A DNA stretch of 64,000 nt from Mermis nigrescens (GCA_036768485.1 JAVLUZ010000271.1:1674001-1738000); one strand, 5' to 3'; counted from the stretch's first letter, positions 11,701-23,880 are shown. Notes: a model not told the origin generated them from the letters alone. Translations and numbers: made by a program.

Positions 11701-12489
11701 AACTTTGATATTTTTCGGAATTTTTTGTTAAGTGCTTAAAAATTAAGGAAAAGGCGCGCGAACTTGAAGTCTGATATCGAGCCATTTTACTTTTACCGAG
11801 TGATTGATTCCACGCAACGACCAGTATCAAGGTGCTGAGGCTTTAAGACAGAAAATTGTTAAAGGTCAACTTGAGGTCAAGTTAAGATTAAGGTTAAGGT
11901 CAAGTTTTAAGGCCGAGGTTAAGTTTAGGGTATCTATTCGAATTTATGAACAGTCATTGATGATAATAACGTTCTAAAAAAGTCCTCAGAAAATTTTCGG
12001 AAGATAATAAAAGAAATGACTAACAATGATAAAATTAATGCACCCATGTTTTCCGTCTGGCTAGCTAAGCTTGACTGACAGAATGGCAGCTAATCCATCG
12101 CCTCTTCTTGTCAGCTATACAGAAGAACCATACATAAATATATCGAACGGGAATTCCACGAGGAGTTGGCAAGAAAAGTTTTTATAAACTGCCTTTTTGA
12201 GCTATAAAACGATGGACACACGTCAAAAACACAGTTTTCTAAAGTTCTTAACAATGCTCGTTCTTTCTACGATATAAAAACACTTAAAAAATCAAAAATA
12301 TCTAAGCCAAAACTCGAGTAAACTGAACAAGATATAGTTGAAAAATTGACAACTGGCGCGAGGAGCCGAAAATTCTGCACTTTTGAGCCAAAAGGTGGCT
12401 AAAACGCTTACAACATCAACAATTTATTTGAAAAACCGAAATTTCTGTAGGGATACAGATATTTTAGCGGGTCATAGAAGTCTGGGGAT
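11701..12489. other. Unassigned; contains a short TTAAGGTCAAG-rich run
   Basis: No gene. At 11860-11935 words such as GGTCAAGTTAAG and TTAAGGTTAAGG recur imperfectly. The rest is AT-rich without known features. Confidence 0.35.
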
Positions 12490-13190
12490 CCCAGTCATAC
12501 ATGCAGCGAACAAATTCTGGGGGACTGGTGGATTTAGGAGGGGATGGGGCGGCCGCCCTCTATCGTCAAAAAATATTATGGCGTAATGAAGAACAGATGG
12601 TTTTCTGATGATTTAAAGAATTTTTATCATTGATTCTTCAAAATTTCCCGTCGCCTCGCGCCGGAATAATACTCAATAATGACATACACTGCCTCCCTAG
12701 GCGCTCTTAAAAACTTAAACTTCCATCAGAAGAGTAGGTTTTGCATAGGATAAAGATTTTATAGCTCTTACAATGATTTCTCGAGTATTTTTCGGCAATT
12801 GTGTCGATTTCCGCAATAATTTCGAGAGTTTTTCATTAGAAAACTTGGGGGAAATTTCAAGAATGTTTTCACTTTTTTGCATCAGAAATAATTCTGCTTA
12901 TCAAAAGACAGCAAAAAACCGGCTTTTTAGGCACAATAAACGAATTTTGGGACAATTTTTGACACTTTTAGGAAAATTCCGAGTTCCGCCCCCCTCCCTC
13001 TTCGAAAATCCAGAACCCGCCACTGGGTCTGCGTGGTGTAAAACTTGCTAAAATCCCAAAGAACATGCCTAAAGTTCAATCCTAGGAGTCGATCGATTTT
13101 TGGGGAATATACCGGATTATGGGCTGGGGGTACAAATTCCGCGAAATTTTCCACCATGCGCCCAGATGAGGTGTGAACCGCTCAATTTGA
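12490..13190. repeat. Family F copy interrupted by a MITE-like insertion (about 12531-13024)
   Basis: Flanking pieces GCGAACAAATTCTGGGGG and GTGGTGTAAAAC...AAAATCCCAAAG align with an uninterrupted family F copy at 14545-14620, so the middle is an insertion. The insertion ends ACTGGTGGATTTAGG and AATCCAGAACCCGCCACT are imperfect inverted repeats (AGTGGCGGGTTCTGG type). The target duplication is unclear because it falls in a G run. Open frames inside are not convincing. Confidence 0.5.
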
Positions 13191-13330
13191 ATGACCCCTG
13201 CAAAATCGACAGATTCCAGAATTTAGAAATGAATTTTCGGTGCTAGGTTTGAAGACTTTTTCTCATCGGACCCCCACCCCCCCCCCCGCGAATTTGATCG
13301 ATGCTCTTCCGCGGTCAGTAGCCATTATAG

Positions 13331-13727
13331 GGGTTTAATCAAGCCTCCAATACCGCTCCTAGTGCGCGTATGAGTAAAATTCACTTTATCCATCAATTCC
13401 AGAACGGATTTATCGGGCGGCTTAGTTGGCGGCTTTTCCGGCTTCTCCTTTTCCTTTTCATTCGTCGTTGGTTTTTTTGGAGGCGGTTTCGGCGTTGCCG
13501 GTTCCTCCTTATCGACTGGCTTCGGCGACTTTTTCCTTTTCGTCTCCTGCCGGTTTTTTAGGCGGATCCGGTTTTTGATCTTCTTTGCCCGCGGGTTTTT
13601 CTGGCGGATTTGGTTTTGTCTCTTCCTTCGCGAGCTTATCGGGCGGATTCGCTTTTTCCTTTTCCACCCCTGACACAACCGATGCGACGACCAAAATGCT
13701 CGCGCATAATACAAGGGCGAAACGCAT
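13331..13727 (-). CDS. Small secreted Lys/Pro/Glu-rich protein, frameshifted
   Basis: From ATG at 13727 (-) the first 20 or so residues (MRFALVLCASILVVASVVSG) form a textbook signal peptide. A hydrophilic tail follows, with repeated blocks of about 15 residues such as KPNPPEKPAGKEDQ and KPDPPKKPAGDEKEK. This frame dies a few codons later, at about 13510. A second - strand frame continues the same Pro/Lys style (KPPPKKPTTNEKEKEK...) to a natural-looking end, GIGGLIKPL, with stop near 13325. The switch falls at an A5 run (T5 at 13530-13534 on +), and one base fewer there would join the frames, giving about 130 residues. This could be an assembly or sequencing indel, or a real lesion. The family is not recognised. 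The role is probably extracellular (inference from the signal peptide). Confidence 0.5.
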
Positions 13728-13799
13728 AATAGATCAGAATTTCTGCGAAAAATCCTTATAATGAAAATTAAATCACAAAATATGAACAACAAATGAATT

Positions 13800-14509
13800 A
13801 GGAAATTCCAGAACGATGATCAAAAATTGGGGTAGATTTAGCGAATTTTTCGTATTGAGCTCGAAAATTTTTTGTCCTACGTCTTCCCTAAATTGCCTAA
13901 AGCGTACACGTACAACAACGGGGAATCTAGCGGGAGAAATGGAGCCTTAAAAAGTTTTTTGAATCGTCTTTTCAGGGCTTGAGGACGACGACGGGTTACA
14001 TCTAAAACACCGTTTTCGACCTGACTGACAATGCTCCTTTTTCTGACGGAACATCAGAATATCAAAAAAAAACAAGAAAATGTTTTTAGGTCGAATAGAA
14101 TACATGAGTGTGGTGCTGCATTTTTGTGCAAAGCTTCGGAAAAATGAATATCTACTCCGGAGAACCGAACACTCTTCTAAAAACTCTGGAGACATTATAA
14201 ATAAATACATATTAGTACGAGTATTTATTTTTGAAAGATTGATGCAGTTAATGCATATTCTGACGTGAACGGAAGCAGGAATTTGAGGCGGTCCCGGACC
14301 TATCAGAATAAAAAAATAGGAAATGTTAGGATAAAATGACACGAAATAAAAAGAGATGGTAATAAAAATTGTCCTCAGAAGTGCGTGAAATTGACCAGAA
14401 ATTATAAAATAACGTATTTTTAATGCCAGCTTAGCGTTTATACCAGTTTTTGAGGTCATTTTGGCCCCAACAAGGCTCACTAAGTGATCTGATGAGCTGA
14501 CCCCCATAG
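13800..14509. other. Unassigned stretch; long open frame not supported
   Basis: A - strand frame at 13947-14597 is open for 216 codons but has no domain, has mixed low-complexity composition and overlaps family F repeat DNA at one end. I treat it as chance. Confidence 0.35.
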
Positions 14510-14712
14510 ATCGGCCTGGCCGGGGGTATCCATTCATACATAAACAGCGACCAAATTTAGGGGTCCTCCAGTGGTGTAAAGCTGGCAAAAATCCCAAAAA
14601 GATGCCACAAATTCAATTAGGGGTTTTTCAATTTTTGATGTTAGGGGACCAACGGACACTCGGGGGGGGGGTCTAAACCATCTATAGCTCCCCACGCCCA
14701 CGTGCGGTGACA
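14510..14712. repeat. Family F copy (uninterrupted)
   Basis: Contains CAGCGACCAAATTTAGGGG, GTGGTGTAAAGCTGGCAAAAA and a run of ten G. It is homologous to both flanks of the insertion at 12531-13024 and to 2030-2140. Confidence 0.5.
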
Positions 14713-15394
14713 TCAAGCTGTCGTCCCCATTCTCATATCACGCTTTTCCTTCGGGTTGCAATAGGCTTAAGCATCTGCGTGCGTGGGCTGCAATGACTTA
14801 AGGCTCCCATTATTCATCATTATACCCCTATGTTTATATTTAGCATGAATAATAAGCTTCTTGACGTCATTGCGTCATTGCATTTCTACCCTATACTATC
14901 AGCCTTACACGTATATACCTTTCCGTTTGATCAATTGTTTCGGTGAAAAATATGACCAGAAAAATTATTGAAAGAATGTTTGTTTGCCCACTGCATAGAA
15001 ATAATTAATTTGACATTTATGCTATAAAGTCGAAAATTTCGTATTTTGTCTCGCCGTATCTGAATAATTTTAATTGGCGTGAGAACGTGTAATGAATAGC
15101 AAAAACTTATAAGATTTTTCAAGACTGAATATTTATTTTGAAAATCCAAGTCAAACGATCATTATGTTTAAAAAAGCCTTGATCAATTCGTTTACAAAAA
15201 CAATTCGAATGAAACCGGTACTTTAAAAATTTCTAGCGGCGTAATGGACTGCGCGTCCTTGCTGAACGTTTCTTAAAAACGTATATAAATAAGGCAGAAA
15301 TACACGGAATAATAGTACAAGATAAAAAGTAATTTTCAAAGAATGAATTCTGAATTTTGAAAAAACGAAAAAGCGAATAGAAATCTAAAACGTG
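14713..15394. other. Unassigned AT-rich stretch
   Basis: No gene or repeat family recognised. It ends at the family E target duplication GTTTTAAC. Confidence 0.35.
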
Positions 15395-15402
15395 TTTTAA
15401 CC

Positions 15403-15665
15403 ATACTGGGCGTGGCGGGTTTGGAGGTATGCACCCCTCAGAAACTAAAATACTCCCCAGAAACCGAAACACCCCCAGAATTCATTTTTTAAATTTTTTT
15501 GTTTTTTTTTCGCAGTTTTTTGATGCCAATGGATAGTGCTCGATGAGAAACTTTAAAAAATGGTGTTTTTTCGCTATACCTCTATTTTTAAGGCTATTTT
15601 TGACCTTTGAAAAAATCTTGCACCCCCGCCCCCCCCCCCCAGAACTTTGGTACCGCCCACCTATG
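15403..15665. mobile_element. hAT-like MITE, family E
   Basis: 263 bp with a perfect 8-bp duplication, GTTTTAAC (15395-15402 and 15666-15673). Ends CATACTGGGC / GCCCACCTATG. The core has TGCCAATGGATAGTGCTCGA. Non-coding. Confidence 0.9.
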
Positions 15666-15689
15666 GTTTTAACCTTTTATATTTTGTGC

Positions 15690-16030
15690 CCAAATGACGA
15701 CATGGAAAAACCACGGGAAATACAGTGATTTCCGTTCAAAATATTTCATTTAAAATCCTAAGTTGGATAAAAGGGTCGGAAGACACGCAGCAGAAATTTC
15801 CAAATTCTTCAGGGGCTTCGGTGAGAAACAATGACACTTTTATCAATCTTCACGACAATTTTCAAAGCTATTTGAATCGAGATATAATGTAAAAATTTTA
15901 ACTTCCTATCAGGTATAGGTACAGTTTTTATGCAAAATGGGATTACTTTGAGAAAACTCACGGGAAATACAGTGATTTCCCTACAAAATTTTTCATTTAA
16001 AATCCTAAGCGGACATGAAAGTATGGAGAT
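15690..16030. repeat. Local direct duplication
   Basis: CACGGGAAATACAGTGATTTC followed within about 30 bases by TTTCATTTAAAATCCTAAG occurs near 15711-15761 and again near 15960-16009, indicating a partial direct duplication about 250 bp apart. No coding content. Confidence 0.5.
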
Positions 16031-16199
16031 TTTTTCAGTTTTTAAGCTGAAGTTCTGGTATGTTTTCACCTTAGAGTTAGATGCAAAGAATAAAATAAGA
16101 TAATTTTTGTTCACTCAAAAACATCTTTACATTAATTTTTTCCGAGTTCTTCTTTTCGTGCAAGTTCATAGAAAATAAAGATTTTCTCTAGACTTACCC

Positions 16200-16586
16200 G
16201 TGAAAATGGACAATATAAACGTAACAAATGCCCGGAAGTCTCGCCTCACTTGTATGCTTAGATCTGCTGTCGAATACTTTACTGTATGCAAAAATAAATA
16301 TTTTAGAAAATACTCCAGTGTTAATTACGCATGCAGGTTTACAAATTTTTGCGGAATTGCGGCGAAAGACAAAATTAATTCAATGATATCACCGATTTGC
16401 CTTGCTAAACCTTCTGAGGCACACGGAAAGTATGAGTTAATGCAACTCCTTGCATACGCATGTTCAAAGGGCGATGCATTCAATGGCATTTTACGTAATA
16501 ATCAGCTATCATCTGTTCAAATACAACATGCCGGATGGATTAAACTAAACGTCTATATTGCAAATTATTATTCTCTCAGGTCATAG
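16200..16586 (+). CDS. Hypothetical ORF, 128 codons
   Basis: An uninterrupted frame from ATG (MKMDNINVTNARKSRLTCML...) to TAG. It lies outside any repeat family I identified and has balanced amino-acid composition, with six Cys and many Ala/Tyr. I see no signal peptide, membrane segment or known motif, and there is no clear promoter or splice context. It may be a real small gene, an exon or a chance ORF. Confidence 0.2.
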   Translation: MKMDNINVTNARKSRLTCMLRSAVEYFTVCKNKYFRKYSSVNYACRFTNFCGIAAKDKINSMISPICLAKPSEAHGKYELMQLLAYACSKGDAFNGILRNNQLSSVQIQHAGWIKLNVYIANYYSLRS

Positions 16587-16599
16587 CAGATAATAAACG

Positions 16600-17426
16600 A
16601 ATAACGCGATTACAACGAATAGCTGCCTATGTTCATACGTATGTTGCCTCACAAGCGAAAACGCAATTATGATTCAAAAGAGAGATCGTTGTACGTATAG
16701 ATAAACTTCATCAAATTCCTGAATTTAATTTTGAAAAAATTTTCCATTTTTGCGATCTTTTTTTCCAATTGATAAAGAATGCTTATATTTTTCCCCACCG
16801 TCGGTTTCTCGTATTCTGGTGTCGACGCAAAAAATCTGACCGCCCCTTGGCCCCAAAATTCTACCTTTGCCTACATACGTATTCGTTTATGAAATTGTAT
16901 GTGTGTAGCAGGATTTTTACCCTCTGATCAGCAGTCCTTTAATCGCACTTGGTTTGTCCCCAAAAATTTTATTCGAGAGTCGAAAACCTGTTAAAAAGTA
17001 TGATTTTGTTTTTTAAATAGTCCGTACATAACACCTCTTAAATGGAACAACAAGACGCATGTTTGTTCACACCAGGGTTTAAACTTTGCACCTCCTTTTT
17101 CGTCAAGGACCAGAATAAAAATTTTAAAGCGCTTAAGATTTTTTCGGCAGGCATAACGAACACAGAAACGCGACCGAAATGTGCCTTTTAACCTCTAAGA
17201 TTTCTACACGTAAGATACTGTAAGGTAAAATCTGAAGTAAATTAAAAAAATATGTTTTTAGAGAATTCTTCGTTCTACAGTATACTATAAAATTACATTT
17301 GCTGTTTATTCTGATTTCCCTAAAAGTTAGCAGAAAACTTCTTCAAAATCGCTATATGTTATGACATTGTTTATGCTTTGCAAGCTCATAAGTGCTAAGA
17401 ATTGAATGTAAAGATTAAATCATAGA
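16600..17426. other. Mostly unassigned; scattered family A words
   Basis: TTTGCACCTCC- and GTAAAG-like words near 17080-17230 suggest decayed family A sequence. No gene seen. Confidence 0.35.
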
Positions 17427-20400
17427 TAGCGCGTTAGCACGTACCCATAATATACTTTGGTACCCCTATATATATCTACCACCCTACAGCGATAGCGCAA
17501 CATCTAGGAGGCGCGGTTTTTCAAAAGATAGATAATCAAAGAAGAAAAATAACCCTTTTTTGTTTATTTTTTCTATTTTTTTCCGATCAGTAATCAGCGT
17601 GTAAAGTTTTACTGTAACTTTATAACAAATAGTTTCTTTAAAAGTTTGGTCGGTAACACAAATTTTCTAATTCAGTTTTGCATCCTGTGTCGTCTGTGTT
17701 TTTTAAATGTAGACATTTGAGTAAGCTCAAAAGCACTTTTTAAAATTTTTTTCTAAACACGACTTATTTTTGGAGTGGCAGTGTAAAGAGCTGTAAAGAG
17801 CGTAAAGAATCTGAGGGCGAAAGTACACATTTTGACCTGTTTTTTGTCTGCTAACACTCCGGTTTTGATTCCTAAGAAATTTATTTTGGCGGAAAAATGT
17901 ACTACGACTCAAAGGCTACTTCTAGCTTACCAGCAAACCTTTTTACACTCAATACGGAGATAGATATAGGGGTTGAAACCATACATTCGAAAGGATGGTG
18001 TAAAAACAGTTTTGCCTAAGATTTTCTCGCCAACTTCTCCGCTTATAAGTCGGGACAAATTAAATTGAATAAAAACAAAGCTTTTTTAGTTGCTAAACGT
18101 CGCAGCAAACCCCGTTAAAAAAGTCAATATTGAGCTTCTTAAGGAGGATCAAAGTCAAAATCAGAGGGTGTAACATAGGGCAAAAAAAACACGTTTCCTT
18201 CCATATTTTGATAGATTAATATCTCAAATATTTTGCGGAACAGACGTTTTCAACACACGAACGTACTACATTTTAAGGGCTATAAATTGGCCTAAACTGA
18301 ATTTCTTTACACTCAATGGAGAGTAAGGTTAAGAAATTTATGAGTTTACAATGTGGTAAATGCTGTAAAAATACGTTTTTGTCTCTGTTTTATTCACCAC
18401 TTTCTCCCTTTGGGACAAGTCGAATAGAATAAAATCAAGTACATACCTTCTAAGAAGTAGACGTCGCAGCCAATGGCGCTTATTTACATCAATATTTAGC
18501 TTTTTCAGGAGGTGCCTGTCTCGTTTCTTTCTGCCAACGTCTCCGTTTATGAGTCTGGAAATGATCTCAAGTCCAAAAATGTATTAGAAATCAAACATGA
18601 TGCGGTAATTAAGCGTTTTTGTTTACATTCAACAGTGGTGTAAAGTGGTTTACATCTAATATTCATCAGTTCTTAGGCCATTGTCGAGACAAAACGTTGT
18701 CAACAAAATTTGAGAATTTGAGTTCATTTATGCATACAACTTTCGATCGCTAGTATTTGTTAATAAAATAATACTAGAAATGATCAAAATTTATTCCGTT
18801 TGCTTAAAAAATTAGTCCATGTTTCATGTTATAACATGCCTACAGTGTGACAGTCGGTCAAAGCTGATGAAGTTGCTCACCATCGAATAACTCATTTCAG
18901 TAAAGTGAGGTGTTTTGAGATGAACTCAAGAACCATTGAAGGGATTTTTATGAAATGAAGTTTTGTAGATAAATAATTTTGGAATAAAACTATTTTGCCA
19001 AAAAACGTATAGCTAGCTTATGTCTACACTATGGTAGGCTCGAAAAAGTGCTCAAACTTTGCTTGGCCATTACAGTATACAGGTTTAGTTTCATATTTTG
19101 AAAATAGCGAAATATTTGGATATTTTTGTGCTATGAATTTCACCCTTTTTTGTTTTTCGTGTTTCTGAATAGTTCTACCTGCAATTTAAATTTAATTCTT
19201 TTCCAATATGGATGCCCCCATAAGATATGTCTTTTACTCGCGCTATTTTTGATATTTTTAAATCTTAAAGCACCTTTTAGAAAGCCCAAAAGAGCTCGTT
19301 CGAATGATATCCCATTTGTCTGATTTACTGAAGAATTCCAGTTTATCAATATGGCCGCCAGGAAGGCAGTCATACTATAGCTTTTGATGTTTTCAGCTAT
19401 TATTCTGTGAGTTTCTCACATATTTCAAAATTTTTTCAGTAAATAGCTAGAAAATTTAATGTTCTTTCTAATGAGCTATGTCTCAGGTTCTGAATCCTCC
19501 TAGTTTGTTCAGGAAAATTCAAAAACCTTAAAATTATTCATTGTATAGTGAAAACGACGTGGAGATTTAATTTTTTCATAAATGTTGATCGTAATATCAG
19601 AGTAATATCAGAATTACGAATCCTACTAGAGTCTTCTTTACACTTAGTGTTTGTCTGAAGTTTACACGCAAATTTACTTTAACTCTAGCGCCTTGCGGAA
19701 GTTTTTTTAAATATCAGAATTACGAATCTGACTGTTAGTATTCTCATCCACTAGTTGTGTGAAATTTGCACTATTCATTTATTGTTAATGTGTTAAGTTT
19801 ACACTACAAATTAATTTTACTTCCTGAGCATTGCAAAAAGTGAAATGTTCTTCAAAATTTGCTCCGTAAGGTCAGCTTACGAATCTGATTGTATGTTTTC
19901 TTTGCACTAATAGTTGTGTAAAGTTTACACTGCAAATTAAATTTACTTTAAGAGAATTGCAGAAGCTTAATTTTTTAGAAAAATGTTCCATGTAACATCC
20001 GGATTACGAGTCTGGTGTAAGTGTTCTTTACACCCAATAGTTGCGTGAAATTTATGCCAGACGCCTTTGTTCTGTTTAAAATAAGGTAAGGTTGTCTTGT
20101 TTAAAAAGATAATGCTGATGTTCAGAACAATATTGTTTTCCGCGTTCTTGGACTGCTGTCATTATTGTTGCATCTCACCGCATGTGTTAACTGACTAACT
20201 TAATCGAATCATGCTAATTAGAAGTAGGGTATTAGAAAATAAAAATGATCCGATGGAACAAAAAAAGACGAATATACTTGGAATTAAGGATTCGTAGGAT
20301 GTAAAAGGAGGGACAAGGAAAAAGCTACCTACGAGCACATCTGGGCGTGAAGGATTTGGGGGTATACACCCCTTACCCCTCCCCGAGAAACCAAAATACC

Positions 20401-20720
20401 CCCGTGAAACCAAAATACCCCCCAAGAATTCAATTTTTAAAATTTTTTTGTTTTTTTCGCAATTTTTTGATGCCAAGTGCTCGATGAGAAACGTTGAAAA
20501 ATTGTTTTTTCCCCATACCATCATTTTTAAGGCCATTTTTTGACCTTTGAAAAATCTTGCACCCCACCCCCCAGAATTTCGTTGCTGCCCACGTATGCCT
20601 ACGAGTATGTACATGCCTAAAGTCGCAAAATCTGCAAAAAATCAGACAACTCTAAGCAACGCAAAAAATCGAAGTACATATATTCTGCGGCCTCTGAAAA
20701 AGTGTAACCTTTAAATAATT
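17427..20720. repeat. Family A, near-full copy 3, with two family E MITEs in its tail
   Basis: Begins with AGCGCGTTAGCACGTAC and a TTTGGTACCCC block matching the left end at 36262. It runs through GTAAAG/TTTACAC-rich DNA (perfect palindrome GTGTAAAGTTTACAC at 19916-19930) and enters the tail block GTAGGGTATTAG ... GATCCGATGGAAC at 20222. The tail is split by the MITE at 20336-20597. Open frames inside are not supported. Confidence 0.7.
20336..20597. mobile_element. hAT-like MITE, family E
   Basis: 262 bp with a perfect 8-bp duplication, CCTACGAG (20328-20335 and 20598-20605). Ends CACATCTGGGC / GCCCACGTATG. It interrupts the family A tail, which resumes after it with GCCTAAAGTCGCAAAATC. Confidence 0.9.
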
Positions 20721-20740
20721 TTCAATGATTCACACAAGAG

Positions 20741-20985
20741 CGCACCTAGGCGTGGGGGGTTTTAAAAGGTGCCCCCCAGAAACCAAAATACCCCTCCCCC
20801 AGAATTCAATTTTTAAAAAATTTTCTCGTTTTTTTTGCAATTTTTGATGTTAATGGATAGTGCTCGATGAGAAACGTTGAAAAATGGTGTTTTTTTCACC
20901 ATACCATTATTTTTAAGGCCGTTTTTTACTTTTGAAAAATCTTGCACCCTCTCCCCTCTCAGAATTTTGGTGCTGCCCACGTATG
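20741..20985. mobile_element. hAT-like MITE, family E
   Basis: 245 bp with target duplication CACAAGAG / CATAAGAG (7 of 8) at 20733-20740 and 20986-20993. Ends CGCACCTAGGC / GCCCACGTATG. It lies only 143 bp from the previous copy. Confidence 0.85.
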
Positions 20986-21010
20986 CATAAGAGTGTAAAA
21001 ACATAATCTG

Positions 21011-21174
21011 TAGTCTGTTCACGCATTAGGCATAAGTTTTAAAAACTATCTTCGACAATAGCTGACAGATTACGATCGAAGAATCGATCTAATATATAAT
21101 TAACTTAATCTCTCGCCTTACTGTGGATAATAATTCGTAAAATTTATGCCTGTACTTGTGTGAAACAGACTATA
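21011..21174. mobile_element. Short MITE, family C (GTCTGTTTCA ends)
   Basis: About 165 bp bounded by TAGTCTGTTCACGC and GTGTGAAACAGACTA, with internal TAAAATTTATG and TAACTTAATC words shared with copies at 25405-25576 and 25875-26040. The target may be TA. Class not determined. Confidence 0.6.
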
Positions 21175-21375
21175 AAATGTACCTATACTTTTGTATATTA
21201 CTTGCAAGTTGCAAAGTTGACTTGCTACATATCGCAATTGATAGAAAGACTGCAATTGTATAAAGGTTTTTATTTTGTCATCATGAGCTTTACAGCAAGC
21301 AGAGTCAATTCGTTAGTATACACAATCGTTGCGGCATGGAAGTGTAAAAGATATCTCTATCTTCATCTTTTTAGC
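21175..21375. repeat. Fragment of the family A tail loop
   Basis: TTGCAAGTTGCAAAGTTGACTT, ATTGATAGAAAGACTGCAA and AGCAAGCAGAGTCAATTCG match 63250-63400 in the same orientation and 6000-6130 inverted. The open frame here is shared repeat DNA. Confidence 0.5.
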
Positions 21376-21838
21376 TAGTGTTGTAAAAGATAAGGATTTT
21401 TTGCAAGATAAAAGATAAAGATAAAGTTTAAATTTTAAAATCTAGAAGATAAAGATAAAGATGAAGATAAAGATAAAAAATTAAGAAAGATAAAGATAAA
21501 GATAATTTGCAAGATAAAGGAATCAAAAAGATAAAGATAAAGATAAAGATAAAGTGTAAATATGGTCACTTGGACCTAGGAGAATGATGTATGTGAAGTG
21601 CAATAAACGAGAGTGGGTGATGCAAAACAGCCAAAGGCATTAAGGACACATAAATGTAGGTTTGGGAGTTTACCCGTGGTATTTGACTGACCCACGTACT
21701 ACTACTACTGGCTGACAGCATGTCACTTCTTTCTTTTCACAAGCATCAAAACCGTGCTCTGTGCGCCTGTATACAAAGTATAATCGCAAACATTTATTGA
21801 TTTTTTCAAGCTTCTCTATTCTTCATAGGCTTAGACTT
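21376..21838. repeat. GATAAA-rich repeat, copy 1 (family K2)
   Basis: Opens with TAGTGTTGTAAAAGAT, then a long imperfect (GATAAA)n tract to about 21560. A unique body follows (GGTCACTTGGACCTAGGAGA ... CTTAGACTTATAG). Inverted copies of the whole unit are at 25577-26125 and 39761-40208. Confidence 0.75.
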
Positions 21839-22057
21839 ATAGTCTGTTTCATTTATTTGAGAGCTTTTTAGTAAATTTTTTTATGGGCTACAGTAAACGA
21901 AACAAGACGAATTACTGTAATTCGGCAGATCAGCTTAGTGAGGGCGAGTGGCTGGAATTCTTCCATTTTTAATGCACTAATCCGCCCATATAAATTGAAT
22001 TTAGGTATTTAATCAGTGCTGAGACATACTGTAGTAAGAGCGCTAAACAAAAAGTTA

Positions 22058-22124
22058 TCGGCTGGGATCGAATCCGGGTTGCTTCGACGTCAACCAGACG
22101 TTTTACCACTGACCTATACGGGAG
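22058..22124 (-). pseudogene. tRNA-like sequence inside family B
   Basis: On the - strand it reads AGGTCAGTGGTAAAACGTCT (A-box region) and then CCGGATTCGATCCC (B box GGATTCGATCC), with GTTGACGTCGAAGCAAC able to form an anticodon hairpin. It is related to 8884-8958; together they mark family B as carrying a tRNA-derived segment. Confidence 0.5.
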
Positions 22125-22350
22125 TTCACGGCGGTTCTTCGTGTTTAAATTGTCAACTTAGGATAAGCTGAATTGGCGATTTTTATCTATAAGTTGATTG
22201 ATCTGTTAGAAGACAAGAATAAATTATGGGGGAAACGATGGGTAAGAGCCGGAAGCGGAAAGGAAACGACTAAAGCACCGGAACCGGTGTTCCCCAAGTA
22301 TGTATGCCACATCAGGGTCAACACCCAACCCCGTTTCCGGCACTTTAGAC

Positions 22351-23880
22351 CAGAGGCGTAGCCAGGATTTCGGTTCGGGGGGCATGAACAAAAATTTTTT
22401 AAGACTACTTTTGCATTGCATGTCAGTAACGTTATGTATAGTACAGTAACTGAGTTTTTCGACCTTTAGTAGTGTAGTCTAGCTAATTTATGGGTTTCTG
22501 ACGATCAAAAATACAAAAAGTGTAAAGCGACGCGAAGTGCCGAAAATTTTTGGAATTTCTACCGTTTTCATGTAGAATTTACGGCCTTTCTATTAACAAA
22601 CACTTCGGAAATCATAAGTGGCCCAAATCGCCAAGAAATTTAGTCATTTTTTACCGCCCTTAACATTTTGTAGCTCTGTGAAAACTAATAGTCTGACAGA
22701 GCAGACAATTATCACATTTGTACTGAAAAATTTTGACACTTCAAGCTTCTAACAAGAAAAATGCGAATTAGTAACTTTGTCTGAAGATATTTTGAGTGAT
22801 TCGGGCTTTTAAAACTCAAACAGAAAGAACAGTAACTGGCGGCGCTATGAGCCGAAAAATTTTGACGTTTTTGCACTCAAAACTCAATTTATACCGCGCT
22901 TAAATCATACAAAACAAACAAACTAATGCCGGCGCGAAGCGTCGGAATTTTTAGAAATTCCTAACCCTTTTACCTGGCTCGTTCTCCCTAAAATCTCGTT
23001 GCACATGTACAACGAAATTTTAAAGCTGCGGGGGGTTTGGTGGTGTGGCGCGCTCAGGCGTTCCCAGCGGGTTTCGGGGCAGAGTCCTGGTAAATTTTGT
23101 AAAAAAAAGCATTTCAATGTTAAATAGTAACGTTAAAATTTTCGCAAAATCGGCCTAATCTCGGTTCTGAATCAAGCACAAAAACACTTAAAAATGATGA
23201 ACTCCTATATTGCACAAAACTTCTGAGCTGAAATGCGTTTTTCGACCTCTGCTAATTTACATAGCGCAGCAACGTGTCGCTGCCAATAAGATAAAGAAAA
23301 TTGTATCAATGAAAATTTTGTTCTTACCGTTTTCAGGTCCATTTTGTAGTCTTCTTATTAACAAGATGCAGTTCAGAAAATAGGAAATGCGCAAAAACAT
23401 AAGAAAATTTGGCCATTCCTTCCATTTAAAGTAGGATTATGTCACCTTGTAAAGAACTTCCATTTAAAGTAGGATTATGTCACCTTGTAAAGAAAGACAA
23501 CAAAGCAAAGAATAGACAAAGTGGTACACAAAAGACAAACAAAGCAGAGAATGGACAAAGTGGTACACAATAATTTTCGCACTTTTACTATTATACTCAA
23601 CAAGTATGCGCAGTTTCATTCAACGATTAAATAGTGCATTGAATTACTAAAGTTATGTGAAGTGCTGGATTATTTTAGCTGATTCAAGCTTTTAAATTCA
23701 TTGGATCTATATAACAATAAATAATAATGACTCGGCGCGAAGCGCCAGAAAATTTTGACGTTTTTTCCTTTTTAAATTCAGTTTTCTGGGCACAAATTAT
23801 TGCAACAGAAAAATCAACAATATTTCTGAAAAATTTCGAGGGGGCATGTGCCCCCAATGCCCCCCCTGGCTATGCCTATG
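22351..23880. mobile_element. hAT-like non-autonomous element, family G (CAGAGGCGTAGCCAGG ends)
   Basis: 1530 bp. Ends CAGAGGCGTAGCCAGGATTT and CCCCCTGGCTATGCCTATG are inverted repeats. Flanks CTTTAGAC / CTTTGGAC (22343-22350, 23881-23888) are an 8-bp duplication with one mismatch. The body carries GGCGCGAAGCG(T/C)C hairpin motifs (about 22930 and 23735) and internal tandem duplications of 39 and 38 bp at 23415-23570. A second copy is at 31841-33129. No transposase frame. Confidence 0.85.

Noticed and set aside
13947..14597. 216-codon frame on the - strand
   Set aside because: No domain, no splice or promoter context, and partly made of family F repeat sequence found elsewhere.
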